A stretch of DNA of 64,000 nucleotides from Chaetoderma sp. LZ-2023a (Eukaryota > Mollusca > Caudofoveata > Chaetodermatida > Chaetodermatidae), in contig JAVVLW010002677.1 of assembly GCA_034401795.1 (NCBI GenBank), positions 62,001 through 126,000 of the forward strand, in the 5' to 3' direction. Shown here in pieces: positions 1 through 10,479 of this stretch. The notes beneath the pieces were generated by a model. The model worked only from the letters and a program-made list of their open reading frames with translations, was not told the DNA's origin and did no database searches. How positions within the stretch are numbered: the first letter of the stretch is position 1; each line of letters opens with the position of its first letter. A program made the translations under genes and the position numbers.

Positions 1-1
1 C

Positions 2-250
2 TTCTGGGATGACCCCCAGTACAATCATTGGGTCGACCCATTGCGGAGAAACATTTACGACCGCTTTCACCCACGTAAAGAGATCGAGCCTGTCTACCAC
101 TTCTATGGGGTGGAGAGGGTAGGCCGTGGTTGTCTGCTGAAGACACATGCTCAGCACCAGATTCTCTGCGTAACATGTGAACATGCCAGAGCCTGCCGTG
201 GTTCACATGCTAATCACTTTAGCCTCCTCCCAGGTGCGCGTTGTCGCTAG
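2..250 (+). CDS. Unidentified partial coding-like stretch at window edge
   Basis: An open frame from base 2 to the TAG at 248-250. Its first part (FWDDPQYNHWVDPLRR, then RNIYDRFHPRKEIEPVYHFY) has coding-like composition; the later part is Cys/His-rich and may be read-through past an unseen splice site. I do not recognise the family. It could be an exon of an upstream gene or a transposon remnant. Confidence 0.25.
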   Translation, partial: FWDDPQYNHWVDPLRRNIYDRFHPRKEIEPVYHFYGVERVGRGCLLKTHAQHQILCVTCEHARACRGSHANHFSLLPGARCR

Positions 251-590
251 ATGGAAGCCCCTATGGACGGTCCCATCATGCCGATGCGACTCTGGCGGAG
301 ACTACGTCTTTGTCTGAGCCTACACAGAATAGAGACAGAGAGAGAGGCCGGCCCTGTGGTTGATGGCGATCAGTGGTGTATATCACTGTGGAACCCTGTC
401 TCTAAATGGGCGTTCATCCCCTGGTAGTAGTAGTGTCGGGATGATTCTACCTCCCTGGCAGCCGTTCGACAATCCGTGGTGACCCCGCAACCTATGCCCC
501 AGGGATTGAGAGGGCGGTGGGGGCTCATTTGATTAAATAGAAATCCATTTGAGGGAGATGGTATCATTTTACTACCGACACTACTACTTC
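251..590. other. No gene seen; weak short inverted repeat
   Basis: Non-coding. A run including AGTAGTAGTGTCGG near 425-440 recurs as its reverse complement near 573-590, suggesting an old foldback element about 170 bp long. Nothing else is recognised. Confidence 0.3.
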
Positions 591-930
591 TCACGTCATA
601 ATCTTGACGTCATGGATAACTCTTTAGTGTCCGTCTTTAACGCTTAATAGTCCTACACGTTGTACGAATTGTATGTCTTTACCATTTAATACGTATTATG
701 TTAAATATTTTGAAACTAATTTGACTGGGCGTTGTTGCTGCCTTAGGCAGCAACGGCATCCAGTCAAATTAGTTTCAAGATATTCAACAGGTTTCCCTGT
801 ATAGTTTTCTGAAAATTGATAGTTAGGGAGTTCAGTGATCGATCGCTCCAACACGAGCGAGGAGTGGATGGAGCTTAGCTAGTGATCGGCGGGTCATAGC
901 TAAAACGGGAACAGTCTATTTTCCTTATCA
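590..930 (+). mobile_element. Family-1 MITE-like element, copy A
   Basis: Non-coding element of a family present at least seven times in the window. It has a TGACGTCA-rich end, then GTTGTACGAATTGTATGTCT, a central palindrome (TTTGACTGGGCG, GCTGCC/GGCAGC, and its complement), then GATCGATCG and AGCTTAGCTAG, ending near AAAACGGGAACAGT. Other copies end GGAAAGGTCC. The palindrome here is at about 702-791 with arms of about 40 bases. Confidence 0.7.
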
Positions 931-1800
931 TTATAAGCAGGTAATGCAAAATACATTGGTCTCCTTGCCACTATTGACCAACTGGCAAAATACCATTGGC
1001 CAATGAAATAGCCATGACCAACACTATTATCCAATGGTTCAAGTGTCCCAACAGATGTCGTTTACCAACGGCACAATGGTCACAGTCAAAAGATGAGGAA
1101 ATGCAAGAATATTGGCGTCCGTGACTTTATTGATCAACGGGAAAAGTACCATTGGGCAATGGGTCAGCCATCCCCAACACTATTATTATAAATGGTTAAT
1201 GTGTAGTAAAGGAACATTTCTGCAAAATCTTAACAATTGACGAAACGTGCTCTAGATGAATTTTCCCGATAGGTTTCAATAATTGAAAACAACCTAAAGA
1301 ACCAGAGTTATGGCCCTTGTTCCAAGTCATATTCATAGGGCAAATTGATATTGCCTGAAGGAGCCTATCTGCTAAATTTCGTTTTAATCCACCGGCAAGA
1401 AATGAAACAAATGTGTTTTCCTCATATGGCTCAATAGTTTAAAGTCTTAATGAACCAGAGTTAGGGCCCTTGTTTAAAGCTATGGCGCTTTGTATTTCGA
1501 GTTTAAATAAATATTGCCTGAAGGATTATAGGCTTATCGGCAAAATCTGATTTTAGTCCATCAACAATTGACGATAAGTTCCAGAAACATGCTTTCTCCA
1601 GATGACACTTAATGAACGAAAGTTATGGCGGGTGTTTAAATGACAACTTCATACGCATGACCCCAATAGATGTTGCCTGAAGGAACATATCTACCAAGTT
1701 TGGTTTTAATCCATCAACAAATGGCGAAACGTGCCACAATTGTTGGCGAACAGACAAATCGCGACTGTATAAGCTCACCCGGGTTAGCTAAAATCAAACA
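931..1800. repeat. Degenerate dispersed repeats
   Basis: Bases 940-1210 contain repeated CCATTGG/ACCAACTGG-like words. Bases 1215-1800 hold about three diverged copies of a unit with AACCAGAGTTATGGCCCTTG, TTGCCTGAAGGA and TTTTAATCCATCAACAA, ending CTGTATAAGCTCACCCGGG. The composition resembles a dispersed repeat I associate with mollusc genomes. No coding. Confidence 0.45.
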
Positions 1801-2500
1801 AGAATAGTGTTTAAAATATGGAGATTGACAACGACACGGGGTCAACTCTATAAAAATTTAATCGTGTTTTTCTCGTCAGATATTTACGATTCAGAGTACA
1901 TTAAAGAGACATTCTGCAATATGGTTCCTTAAGACGGATGGTCGTAGGACCAGTATATAAGCACATGCACTGATGATTCACCATAATCTGGCACTAGGAC
2001 ACAGTTCATAAGGAAACCGACGTGTATTAAAATACCCTGTGGTGGTGTCATATTTTGAGTTCATAAATCTTGACTTAAGCCTATCTTTGACAAAATCCGG
2101 TGATAACTCTAGAGTGATTTACGTTTTTCTAGGATTGCTCGTGTATTGCCAAATAATCTTGAGTTAAATCTTGCCAAATATCTGGTTTAATGATTTACAA
2201 ATAACAATAAAATATGTAGAAATCGGATTAATCGTTCATAAAATTAAAATTTCTTATCGTTGGCAGTTGACACTGTTTATTGTATTTATTTGGTATGTCA
2301 TAGAGAGCGCTGTTTATCATCTTTATACGATATATAAGATACCGATTGTGGAATTTCGTACGATATGTACCTCCTACGTGAATTAGAGTTGCGGCGTGCT
2401 TCAAGATAATCGACTGAGTCCGTGAAATCGCCGGACGTGAGTGTGCAACGATAGTCCATACAATATTTCTCAGAAATAAATCACAATAGTTCCAAAACAA
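1801..2500. other. No feature recognised
   Basis: AT-rich non-coding sequence. Short frames on both strands at 2171-2500 have no recognisable domain and overlap each other, so they are taken as chance. Confidence 0.4.
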
Positions 2501-2504
2501 AAAA

Positions 2505-2850
2505 AACCGCGCTGTTGAATAATTTGAACATGATTGGATTAGAAGACAGTGCTGCCTAGGGCAGCAATGTCTTCCGATACGATTTTATTCAAAACATTCA
2601 ACGGAACATTTCTTCTTAACCAACATGTTTCTATTTTTGTTTTTGAAACGTGTTAACTTATTGTTGGGCTTCACTGTATCAATACATCTACAATCTACTA
2701 TAGTTGTTGACTCTGATAAACTTATATGTCCTAACGCCAGTAAGTTCTCAGGATTCAGGAGATTGCTTTGGTACCGATTCTCTGGCCTCATTAATTGCCA
2801 CTTTTCTCCGGGACCTCACTGGGGTGGAGTTGTTCTTTGGTAACACGATC
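2505..2850. repeat. Palindromic element, TTGGAAGACATTGCTG subfamily
   Basis: A hairpin at about 2512-2602 with AGAAGACAGTGCTGCC facing GGCAGCAATGTCTTC. Its right flank (GGAACATTTCTT, then AACTTATT) also resembles the flank of the copy at 58931-59120. The ends resemble the TGTTGAATATTTTGAA motif found across the window. Confidence 0.55.
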
Positions 2851-3361
2851 TTTCGCAAAGCTAAGACAAACAGTTAGTTAACCGACTAACAAGCATTTCT
2901 ATTACGCATTATTTATCCTAGTGTGTTCGTTATCTAACTAGGTATGTTTGAGTAGTCACGAGCTCCCGCTCTCAGTGACTACGGGACGTTTGGTCTGGTC
3001 ACTAAACCATCTGATGTGTGTTTTTATTTGGAGAATCCGATTAATTTCAGAAAAGAAAACACTGTCCCAGCTAATTACCTACGTTTCCGCCAGTACTAGT
3101 AGGTTAGTTATCGTCTTAACACTAGTGTAAATTGTACAAAGTTAGCGGGATTAGTGAGGCTGACTATTGGCGTACAGCTGTGTTTTAGCAAGCATCTGGC
3201 TTTCTCAGCTTATACGCGATGCGCGCCATTTGAGGACCACTTAGAGGAGTCTTGCACCGGATAAAAACATTATTCTGCTCTTGGACATTTGCGCTAGAAT
3301 GAGTATTAATTATTCCGTATTGTAAGTTTTACAGACATTTACGTAATACTTGTGACTAAAT
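2850..3361 (+). promoter_or_regulatory. Putative promoter and 5-prime UTR of the aminopeptidase gene
   Basis: No repeat or reading frame is recognised directly upstream of exon 1. A weak TATA-like GATAAAAAC lies at about 3260, about 100 bases before the ATG. The transcription start cannot be placed and an upstream non-coding exon cannot be excluded. Confidence 0.25.
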
Positions 3362-4029
3362 ATGAAGTCCAAAGAGTCTGAGTTAGGAGAGTATGACAAC
3401 ACAGTTGACACGCCTAAGAACTTTGTCAGCTTTAACAAGCGGTGGATATATATAATATCGCTGTTATTCGTAGTCATTCCGATTCTAGTAGGAATTCTTG
3501 TTTGGCAACTAGTACCACAAGACAAACCCAAATCCCAACACGGAGGATCGACAGATGGATTCGGCGAAGACAGAATTCCTACAACGTTGACGTCGTCGTC
3601 ATCAAGTGCATTTTCAAGTACGCCTGATCCCCATGCTGGAAAGCCATGGAACAACTACAGACTCAGCGCTGATGTTGTACCGTCACACTACCATATCACA
3701 CTATATCCAAACTTTTATGAGGATAATGCATGGTTCAACGGCACAGAGGTCATAGAGGCGGTGTTTGTTAGATCCACTGACGTTATCGTCCTCCATTACC
3801 GGGATATCAGAATCACAGAGGTTGGAATAGAAGACGCTGCTACTGGCCAGAATGTGGAGATAGCTGACATGTTTACCTACAAGAAATATGATTATTTAGT
3901 GTTAAATCTCGCCTCTACATTTCACAGTGGCACACGCTTTAATATGACATTCACGTTTGAAGGATCACTAGCAAATAAAATAGTAGGGTTCTATAAAAGC
4001 ACATACACAACGTTAACAGGGGAACGAAA
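3362..4029 (+). CDS. M1 aminopeptidase exon 1 (residues 1-222 plus 2 nt)
   Basis: Start and membrane anchor of the enzyme. The ATG at 3362 follows AAAT and is the first ATG giving the cytosolic tail. Residues 1-27 are polar with Lys/Arg just before a hydrophobic stretch at 28-51 (WIYIISLLFVVIPILVGILV), which fits a type II signal anchor. Residues about 55-90 are rich in Ser, Thr, Gly and Pro, a typical stalk. The N-terminal M1 domain opens near residue 97 with LSADVVPSHYHITLYPN. N-glycosylation sequons include NGT and NMT. The donor GTAAGT is at 4030 and leaves two bases (phase 2). The donor runs straight into a (CAT)n microsatellite, and reading through it gives a false stop. Confidence 0.93.
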
Positions 4030-4034
4030 GTAAG

Positions 4035-4087
<53 letters not shown>

Positions 4088-4130
4088 GGCAGCAGCAGCG
4101 TCGTCGTCGTCGGCGGCGTCGGCGGCGGCA

Positions 4131-4229
<99 letters not shown>

Positions 4230-4290
4230 CAGCAGCAGCAGCAGCAGCAGCAGTAGCAGTAGCAGCAGCAGCAGTAGTCTCCATCATAAT
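4030..4290. repeat. Compound trinucleotide microsatellite after exon 1
   Basis: (CAT)n, then (CGT)n with GGC variants, (AGT)n and (AGC)n succeed each other directly from the splice donor. Reading frames across it (poly-Met/Thr) are artefacts. Confidence 0.95.
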
Positions 4291-4304
4291 TGACCGCGCT
4301 GTCA

Positions 4305-4460
4305 ATCTGTCGGTCGGTCAGTCCATCGGTCAGTCAAGCTGTTTGTCGGTCGGTTGATCGGTCTGTCGGTCGGTCGGTCGGTCGGTCGGTCGGTCGGTCG
4401 GTCGGTCGGTCGGTCGGTCGGTCGGTCGGTCGGTCGGTCGGTCGGTCGGTCGGTTGGTTG
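4305..4460. repeat. (GGTC)n microsatellite
   Basis: About 150 bases of GGTC/CGGT tetranucleotide with a few variants at the edges. The same tetranucleotide occurs in inverse sense, as (CCGA)n, at 44775-44868 in element 2. Confidence 0.95.
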
Positions 4461-4544
4461 GTTGGTCGAGTGATCGTTCAATAATGATCTATCAATTGAC
4501 TGATTGATTGTGGGTAAATTAGTGAGTGAGCTAGTGAATGAAAT

Positions 4545-5170
4545 GTGAACTTAAGGTGACGATGGAGGTATACACTTAAGGTCACGATGGAGGTAAGAAC
4601 TTAAGGTGACGATGGAGGTAAGACCTTAAGGTCACGATGGAGGTATGAACCTAAGGTTATGATGGAGGTAAGGACTTAAGGTCACGATGGAGGTAAGAAC
4701 TTAATGTCACGATGGAGATACGAACTTACGGTCACGATGGAGGTATGAACTTAAGGTCACGATGGCGGTAAGAGCACTATGGTCACCGTGAAGGAATAAC
4801 TTAAGGTCACCATGGAGGTAACAACGTAAGGCCGTTATGAACTTTGGGTCAAGCTGTAGGTATTAACTTAGTGCCAAGCTGGAGGTATGAACATAGGGTC
4901 ACGCTGGAAGTTATAACTTAGGGTCACGCCGGAGGTATGAACTTATGGTCACGCTGGAGGTATGCACTTATGGTTACGCTGGAGGTATGCACTTAGGGTC
5001 ACGCTAGAGGTATGCACTTATGGTCACGCTGGTGGTATGAACATAGGGTCACGCTGGAGGTATAAACTTAGGGTCACGCTGGAGGTATGAATTTATGGTC
5101 ACGCTGTAGGTATGAACTTAGGGTCACATTAGAGATATGATATCATGGTTACGCTGGAGGTATGACTTAG
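4545..5170. repeat. 25-bp minisatellite
   Basis: About 25 diverged copies of a unit like ACTTAAGGTCACGATGGAGG plus five bases. Copies after about 4850 drift to a variant with GGGTCACGCTGGAGG. No coding. Confidence 0.9.
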
Positions 5171-5690
5171 GATCGGAGAAGGATAAATGATCGAATTATT
5201 GATTGATTTAACGAATGACGAGGGAGCGAAAGCGTGAGAGGACATGTGAGCTTTAAAGTGCAGTGAACATGTTAGCGTCATATTCCAGAGACAAACACAT
5301 TCATTATGCTGTGATGTACTTGCTGGGATGGAGGGGTGAGGGTGGGTGGAGGTGTGGGTGTGGGGAGGGCATTATGCTGTGATGAATGTACTGGCTTGGT
5401 AGGGGGTGGATTGCTGGAAGTGAACGACTGTGTGTATTTATTATGCCGCATATAAATAACATTAGTGTTTTATGTGAGCGCACTGTTTACTTAGTGCTTA
5501 GTCTCAGCTCAAAACATTTACTTGACGTTCTTTCACCGAATAGTTTACATTTCCGATATACACTTAGAAACAGATTGCTCCGGGCGGTTGAAAGATGGCG
5601 ATTTGGAAGCTAAGGATGAGTTGAGTGTGGGCGTGCCCATGACGTGAAGGTGAGGGTGGGGGCGGGGTGAGGGTGGTGTTAGGCGAGGAT
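5171..5690. other. No gene seen
   Basis: Non-coding intron 1 sequence with G-rich GGTGAGGGTGGGTGG-type runs near 5330-5370 and 5645-5680. No family recognised. Confidence 0.4.
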
Positions 5691-5930
5691 GGAGCCAGGG
5701 CACGGAACAGCGCCCAGTAAAATTAGTTTCAAAATATTCAACAGTATATTTATTAAATAGTAAAAGCAAAGAATTTGTACAACAACGCAAAGACCTCTTC
5801 AAATATGCGTTCGTGACGTACTTATCGACGTCATTCATGACGTCATTCATTATGATGTTATTGTACACATCACACGGTTCATTATGACGTCATATGATGG
5901 GTGGGTACTCTGGAAAGGTGAATTGTTGGT
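5690..5930 (-). mobile_element. Family-1 MITE-like element, copy B (partial)
   Basis: Contains AAATTAGTTTCAAAATATTC, the ATTTGTACAACAACG segment, repeated ATGACGTCAT sites and the terminal CTGGAAAGGT. It lacks the other half of the element. Opposite orientation to copy A. Confidence 0.6.
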
Positions 5931-6330
5931 ATAAAACCATTCACGTATTAATGCTATTGCGAGTCATTCTTATGCTGGCTTCCAAGGTGAGCGCATACGG
6001 TATGTTCCTAGGATAGTTCAATACCAGTTGTATGTTTGATATTGTTCAAGTGACAACAAATATATTTTATTGAAAACTGTAGCTGCCTATTACAGCAACA
6101 GCTTTCCGTCATGTAGTTGTCAATTTGGTTGGAAATCGTCGACGCAAGAATTTTTAATCAAATTGTTCTCAAAATAATCATCAGGGTAGTACATGTTGCA
6201 AGACTTGCTGAAGATATTTCAAGCAACTTTATTGACAGTCATTTCTGTCTAAAGCAGCAAAAACGTTGTCTTATATTTATCAAAATAATCAGCGGGCATA
6301 CTGTTTTGCTAGCTAATTAGTGCATGTAAA
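5915..6330 (+). repeat. Family-3 repeat, copy 1 (inverted mate at 19335-19800)
   Basis: Starts GAATTGTTGGTATAAAACCA and contains CTTATGCTGGCTTCCAAGG, then TTGAAAACTGTAGCTGC. The same features occur in reverse complement at 19335-19800. No coding. Confidence 0.65.
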
Positions 6331-6468
6331 ACTAGATAGGCCTATATAATAAACTGAATCGCATCCCGGTCTCAGATATGCTAAAAAATTATGTCTATTT
6401 CATTGTCAATCCGGATGTAAGCATATTATTATATTTACGTAGGCATGTCAGAGGCAATCGTGCACGTG

Positions 6469-7870
6469 AGTGGTAATGGGGGTATTTGTACGTTATTGTT
6501 CTTTTCGTTGGAATGTGTTTTTAACCAATCAAAACGCTCCATTTATAGACGCTATTGTTTGGAGAACAATGGCGCACAGAACGCCACGCATTCTAGAGAA
6601 CAATGACGTACAGAACGCCACGTTTTTCTCGATAACAATGACGTACAGCCGCACACGTTTTCTTGGATTTACAACACTGTGGAATGTTCTATTATTTTGA
6701 ATTAGTTAACCCTTAAAAGTTTAAATGTTGTGTATTTTACGTTTAAATGTAGTGGCTGCGCTCCCCCCCTCCGTGCTTATCTACAGTTGTAAAAATAATA
6801 AGAGAGTAATGTAAAAAAATAGAGTTTAAGAGGTGGTCTGATAATGGAGGTCGTAGGAGGAGGAGGAGGGAGTATGAGGCTGAGGAGGGGTGAGGAATTA
6901 CGGACCGATATTGATGTTTGAAAATAATTTGACTGTTTCGTCGGTAACGTTATTAGTAAACTATTTTTGTTGTATATTTTGAAAACGTTTTGACTTTTAA
7001 CCGTCATTACGCGTAAATTGTTTTTAAATACTTGATATTGCATTTGCAATAACGTCAGTCGTTTTAGATTTTGGGAACAGTGATGAAGTGCGCGATATCG
7101 GTGTTATTTTGAAAATGTTAACCCTTAAAAGTTTAAAAGTTGTGTATTTTACGTTTTAACGTAGCGGCGGCGCGCCCCCCTCCGTGGTTATCTACCGTAG
7201 CAAAAATAATAAGAGAGTAATGTAAAATAATAGAGTTTAAGAGGTGGTCTGATAATGGAGGTCGTATGAGGTTGAGGATGTATGAGGAATTACGGTATTG
7301 ATCTTTGAAAATAATTTGACTGTTTCGTCGTTAACGTTATTAGTAAACTGTAGACTATTTAGAGACTGTCTGTAAGCTGTTACTGTCTTAGCAACAGCTA
7401 CCAGACAGATTAGCAACAAAATATTAAAAAAATCTTGTATTAATGGTATGTTCGGTTGGAATGGTAACCAAGACTTGGCGGTGATGGATTGGATTGTATC
7501 ATGGGTTAAAAAAGTTAACCCTTTCACCGATGAATTCCCCATATCTCATTTTCATCGATACCATACAGGAAAACTGTTGAATATTTTGAAAATAATTTGA
7601 CTGTTTCGTCGCTAACGTTATTAGTAAACTGTAGAATATTTAGAGACTGCGTATAAGCTGTTACTGTCTTAGCAACAGCTACCAGACAGATTAGCGACAA
7701 AATATTAAAAATAATCTTGTATTAATGGTATGTTCGGTTGGAATGGTAACCAAGGCTTGGTGGTGATGGATTGGATTGTATCATGGGTTAAAAAGAAGTT
7801 AACCCTTTCACCAATGAATTCCCCATATCTCATTTTCATCGATACCATACAGGAAAACTGTTGAATATTT
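6469..7870 (+). repeat. Element 1 left inverted arm
   Basis: Matches 14470-15875 in reverse complement. It includes internal duplications: GGTTATCTACCGTAGC-type block at about 6700-6930 and 7110-7290, and the AACCCTTTCACCGATGAATT block at about 7510 and 7800. Reading frames in it (6470-6700 plus, 7237-7542 minus) recur in the right arm. This reflects sequence duplication and is not by itself evidence of coding. Confidence 0.85.
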
Positions 7871-8480
7871 TGTAAATAATTTGATTGTCTGTAGCAGTTG
7901 AGGCGGAATGATATAGTATTCCTCCTCAGTTGATATTGCTGGGTGATTATGAGGGCGATGCTAACGTACTTGTTTACAAGGTATGCACGATGTACGAATA
8001 TTTTGATAATTTGTTGCTGAATATTTTGATAATTTGAGTGGTAGCTGAATATTTTGATAATTGGTTGCTGAATATTATGATAATCGGTTGCTGAATATTT
8101 TGATTGGTTGCTGAATAAATTGATTGGTTGCTGAATATTTTGAAAACGATTTGACTGTGTAAATTTTAATTTCTTATTAGACGATGTTAGGTAAGAGAGA
8201 GGTTGTCTGATAACGAATGTCGAAGGAGGAGGGAGGAATGCTATCACGGCCACCCTCTGCTCGGCATTGTTCTCCGCGCATGAGCGTGCCTTTATTCGGC
8301 TGGTGGTCCTTTAAGAAAATGCAGGTGGTCGCTCGTAGAGGTGTCGCGAGGGATGAGGAGGATGGCTGACGTATATGCTAGCGTATTCGCCGAGGCAACG
8401 TCTTGCGCGATATCTCTGTACGAATATTTTGAAAATAATTGATTGTAAGCCGCTGGCGGTTTAGTCACCATTAACCCCCT
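7871..8480. repeat. Clustered GAATATTTTGA repeats inside element 1
   Basis: Between 7985 and 8150 the word TTGCTGAATATTTTGATAAT or variants recur about eight times. Further copies occur at 8400-8440 and 11100-11245. They are relatives of the core of the family-1 palindrome. A 182-codon frame over this region is a by-product of the repeats. Confidence 0.7.
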
Positions 8481-9060
8481 CCTTGGTTTAGGTCATTAAA
8501 AAAATGGCAGTCATTTAATTATTAAATTTTCAAAATTGTTATGGAAATGGTCATCGTTGACGATCGATGTTGTATAATATTATATAGATAGTTTTATCTT
8601 ACCATATTTATGTCTTTAAAGAGTCAATCATTTAATTATAAATTTTTTTTAAAATATGAACAAACTCCCAGCCATTTAATTTTCAAAAATATCAGAGCGT
8701 TGCGTTACACGGGTTATAGTGATCTACGTAGATAATTTTATCTTACGTATTTAAGGCGATTCTTTAAAGTGGAAGTCATTTAATTATTAAAATTTCAAAA
8801 ATATGAGCAAAATGTGTTCCCCAGTCATTTAATTTTCAAAAAATCAGACACGTACACAGTAAGTTTTCCTATGCTATTATATAGATAGTGTTATCTATCG
8901 TATTTATGTCTTTAAAATGGCAGTCATTTAATTATAAATTAATCAAAAATATGAACAAAATGCGTTCCTAGTCAATGGCAATGCATTAATCGTCCACGAA
9001 CAATAGCGTACAGATGACCATTTAGAACAGTAGCATCCATCGACCACTTTTGACGGATCA
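8480..9060. repeat. Shared module: AGTCATTTAATTATTAAATT repeats, copies in element 1
   Basis: Three or four diverged copies of a unit with GTCATTTAATTATTAAATTT, ATATTATATAGATAG and TATTTAAGG...TTTAAAG. The same unit occurs at 10480-10640 and repeatedly in element 2 (38640-38800, 39340-39990, 47690-47850, 48040-48200). Confidence 0.8.
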
Positions 9061-9202
9061 GAATGTGTGCTTGCGTATGCATGTGTGAAGCGGGTTGTTG
9101 TGTGTGAAAACTTTATTACATTATTTTATTTTTTGAACAGATAAAGAGTTCTCTTTCGAATAATTTGTGTGCCCTGAAAAGGGCCGTGTTTTGATATAGG
9201 TC

Positions 9203-9511
9203 TCAGTCTTCGCAGATCCGCACAGGTGCGGCTGTCAGTTTGGTAACAAACTGCGTCATGTTTGCTTTTTGTATATCAGTCGGAGTATCACTGATTAGAG
9301 GACACCCATGCGGATACTGTTTGATTGGTAATAGACAATAGCACCCCTTGCAGGTGTACACCATCTCTTTAGATTCTGTTTTCTTGATCATACGCCTACA
9401 GACCCTCTCGTGTTTCGACCGTTGGCATATGGTGTCGCGGATGTCGATGGAACACCAACGACATCGCACATACCCAGTGTCTGATCCGTCAAAGTTTGTA
9501 CTGCTGGCCAT
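9203..9511 (-). CDS. Small Cys-rich C2HC zinc-binding-like protein, element 1 cargo
   Basis: A 102-residue frame. I chose the ATG at 9511 because it has A at -3 and G at +4; an upstream in-frame ATG at 9529 has a weaker context. Cys17-x2-Cys20-x13-His34-x3-Cys38 fits a C2HC finger, and a second cluster CKGCYC with HGC lies at about 54-72, so two zinc sites are likely. It ends PVRICED. Upstream, on the same strand, is a cassette with TATAAACG shared with the 11814-12419 gene. Family unknown; a regulatory nucleic-acid-binding role is only a guess. Confidence 0.5.
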   Translation of the reverse strand: MASSTNFDGSDTGYVRCRWCSIDIRDTICQRSKHERVCRRMIKKTESKEMVYTCKGCYCLLPIKQYPHGCPLISDTPTDIQKANMTQFVTKLTAAPVRICED

Positions 9512-9722
9512 TTTTAGTAAAATGTACATTCACATTTACATTTATACCACATCGCTCTACTACAAAAAATATAAGGAATATCACGTGAGATGAAATCTGA
9601 CTGCCTAAGGCTACCTAACTACTCTGCAGTTAGACATCCAACGACTTTGCGATGTTTAAACTGGAATGAGAAAATGGATTGAATTTGTACCGTTTATAGG
9701 AATATATGTACTGCGGCCGCAA
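9510..9722 (-). promoter_or_regulatory. Duplicated upstream cassette, copy next to the Cys-rich gene
   Basis: Bases 9592-9722 contain ATCTGACTGCCTAA, ACTCTGCAGTTA, TGTTTAAACTGGAATGAGAA and, read on the minus strand, CCTATAAACGGTACAAATTC, a good TATA context. A near-identical block lies at 12470-12595 upstream of the other minus-strand gene. The adjoining leader at 9515-9592 (TACATTTATACCACATCGCT) recurs at 10104-10176 before the plus-strand small gene. Confidence 0.5.
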
Positions 9723-10095
9723 ATCCGCAAATCCGCAACACGCGGCCCGCATGCGGTCGCACACGTATGCATGCATTTTGGCGTGTATGCGTGTTCGGGC
9801 ACGTGCATATACTTGTTGCCATCCGCAACACGAGCCCGCAAATCCGCAACACGCGCCCGCATACGGCCGCACATGTACGCATGCATTTTGGCATGTATGC
9901 GTGTTCAGGCATGTGCATATACTTGTTACCATCCGTAACAAGTTAACAAGTCAACATTCATAACACGAGCCCGCAAATCCGCAACACGCGCCCGCATGCG
10001 GCCGCACATGTACGCATGCATTTTGGCGTGTATGCGTGTTCAGGCATGTGCATATACTTGTTGCCATCCGCAACACGCGCCCGCAAATCCGCAAC
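9715..10095. repeat. GC-rich CCGCAAATCCGCAACACGCG repeat, element 1
   Basis: About three copies of a roughly 130-bp unit that combines CGCAAATCCGCAACACG, a GCGGCCGCAC palindrome, ATGCATGCATTTTGGC and GTGCATATACTTGTTGCC. Its alternating purine/pyrimidine runs could favour Z-DNA. Sister blocks: 12590-13045, 38820-39000, 47880-48030. Overlapping frames on both strands are artefacts. Confidence 0.85.
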
Positions 10096-10176
10096 ACATT
10101 TTAGACGAATGTACATTAACATTTACATTTATACTACATCGCTCTACTACAAAACATGTAAGGAATATCGCGTGAG

Positions 10177-10403
10177 ATGACTAGCGTCCTATCAAAAACT
10201 GCCGCGTACTGGCCTCCATATAATGACGCATACATGCAGGCGAAAATCTTGGATATGTTCACGGGCTAGACGCGATGGATCAGTTTGTAAAATGGTTTAT
10301 GCGCATAAAAAAAAATCTGCGTGTGTTAAAAAAGTATCGAGGGAAATATGTTTTCTCTGACCACCTCGTTATTGTGCATAAAGCATCTGTGATTCGCTTT
10401 TAA
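10177..10403 (+). pseudogene. Frameshifted small gene of unknown family, element 1 cargo
   Basis: An ATG at 10177 follows the duplicated leader and reads 30 codons (KTAAYWPPYNDAYMQAKILD is inside) to TAG at 10267. The -1 frame opens just there and reads on (MDQFVKWFMRIKK is inside) to TAA at 10401. Composition is coding-like across the junction, so I read it as one gene broken by a single-base change. The product would be about 75 residues, basic in its second half. No family recognised. Confidence 0.35.
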
Positions 10404-10479
10404 CCCTTCAATTTGTATGCAAACGCGTTAACCTTCATCTAAAACCCTCACACATGAAACTAAACGGCTTCCTACCAGT

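Noticed and set aside
6470..6700. 76-codon frame repeated in the right arm of element 1
   Set aside because: Both copies lie in the inverted arms and are similar simply because the arms are duplicated. No domain, and no stronger conservation than neighbouring non-coding bases.
7705..8253. 182-codon minus-strand frame with IQQPI repeats
   Set aside because: Covers clustered GAATATTTTGA repeats; composition follows the repeat, not a protein.
9630..9963. Overlapping 74-103-codon Cys/His-rich frames on both strands
   Set aside because: They are the GC-rich CGCAAATCCGCAACACG repeat, open in four frames at once.
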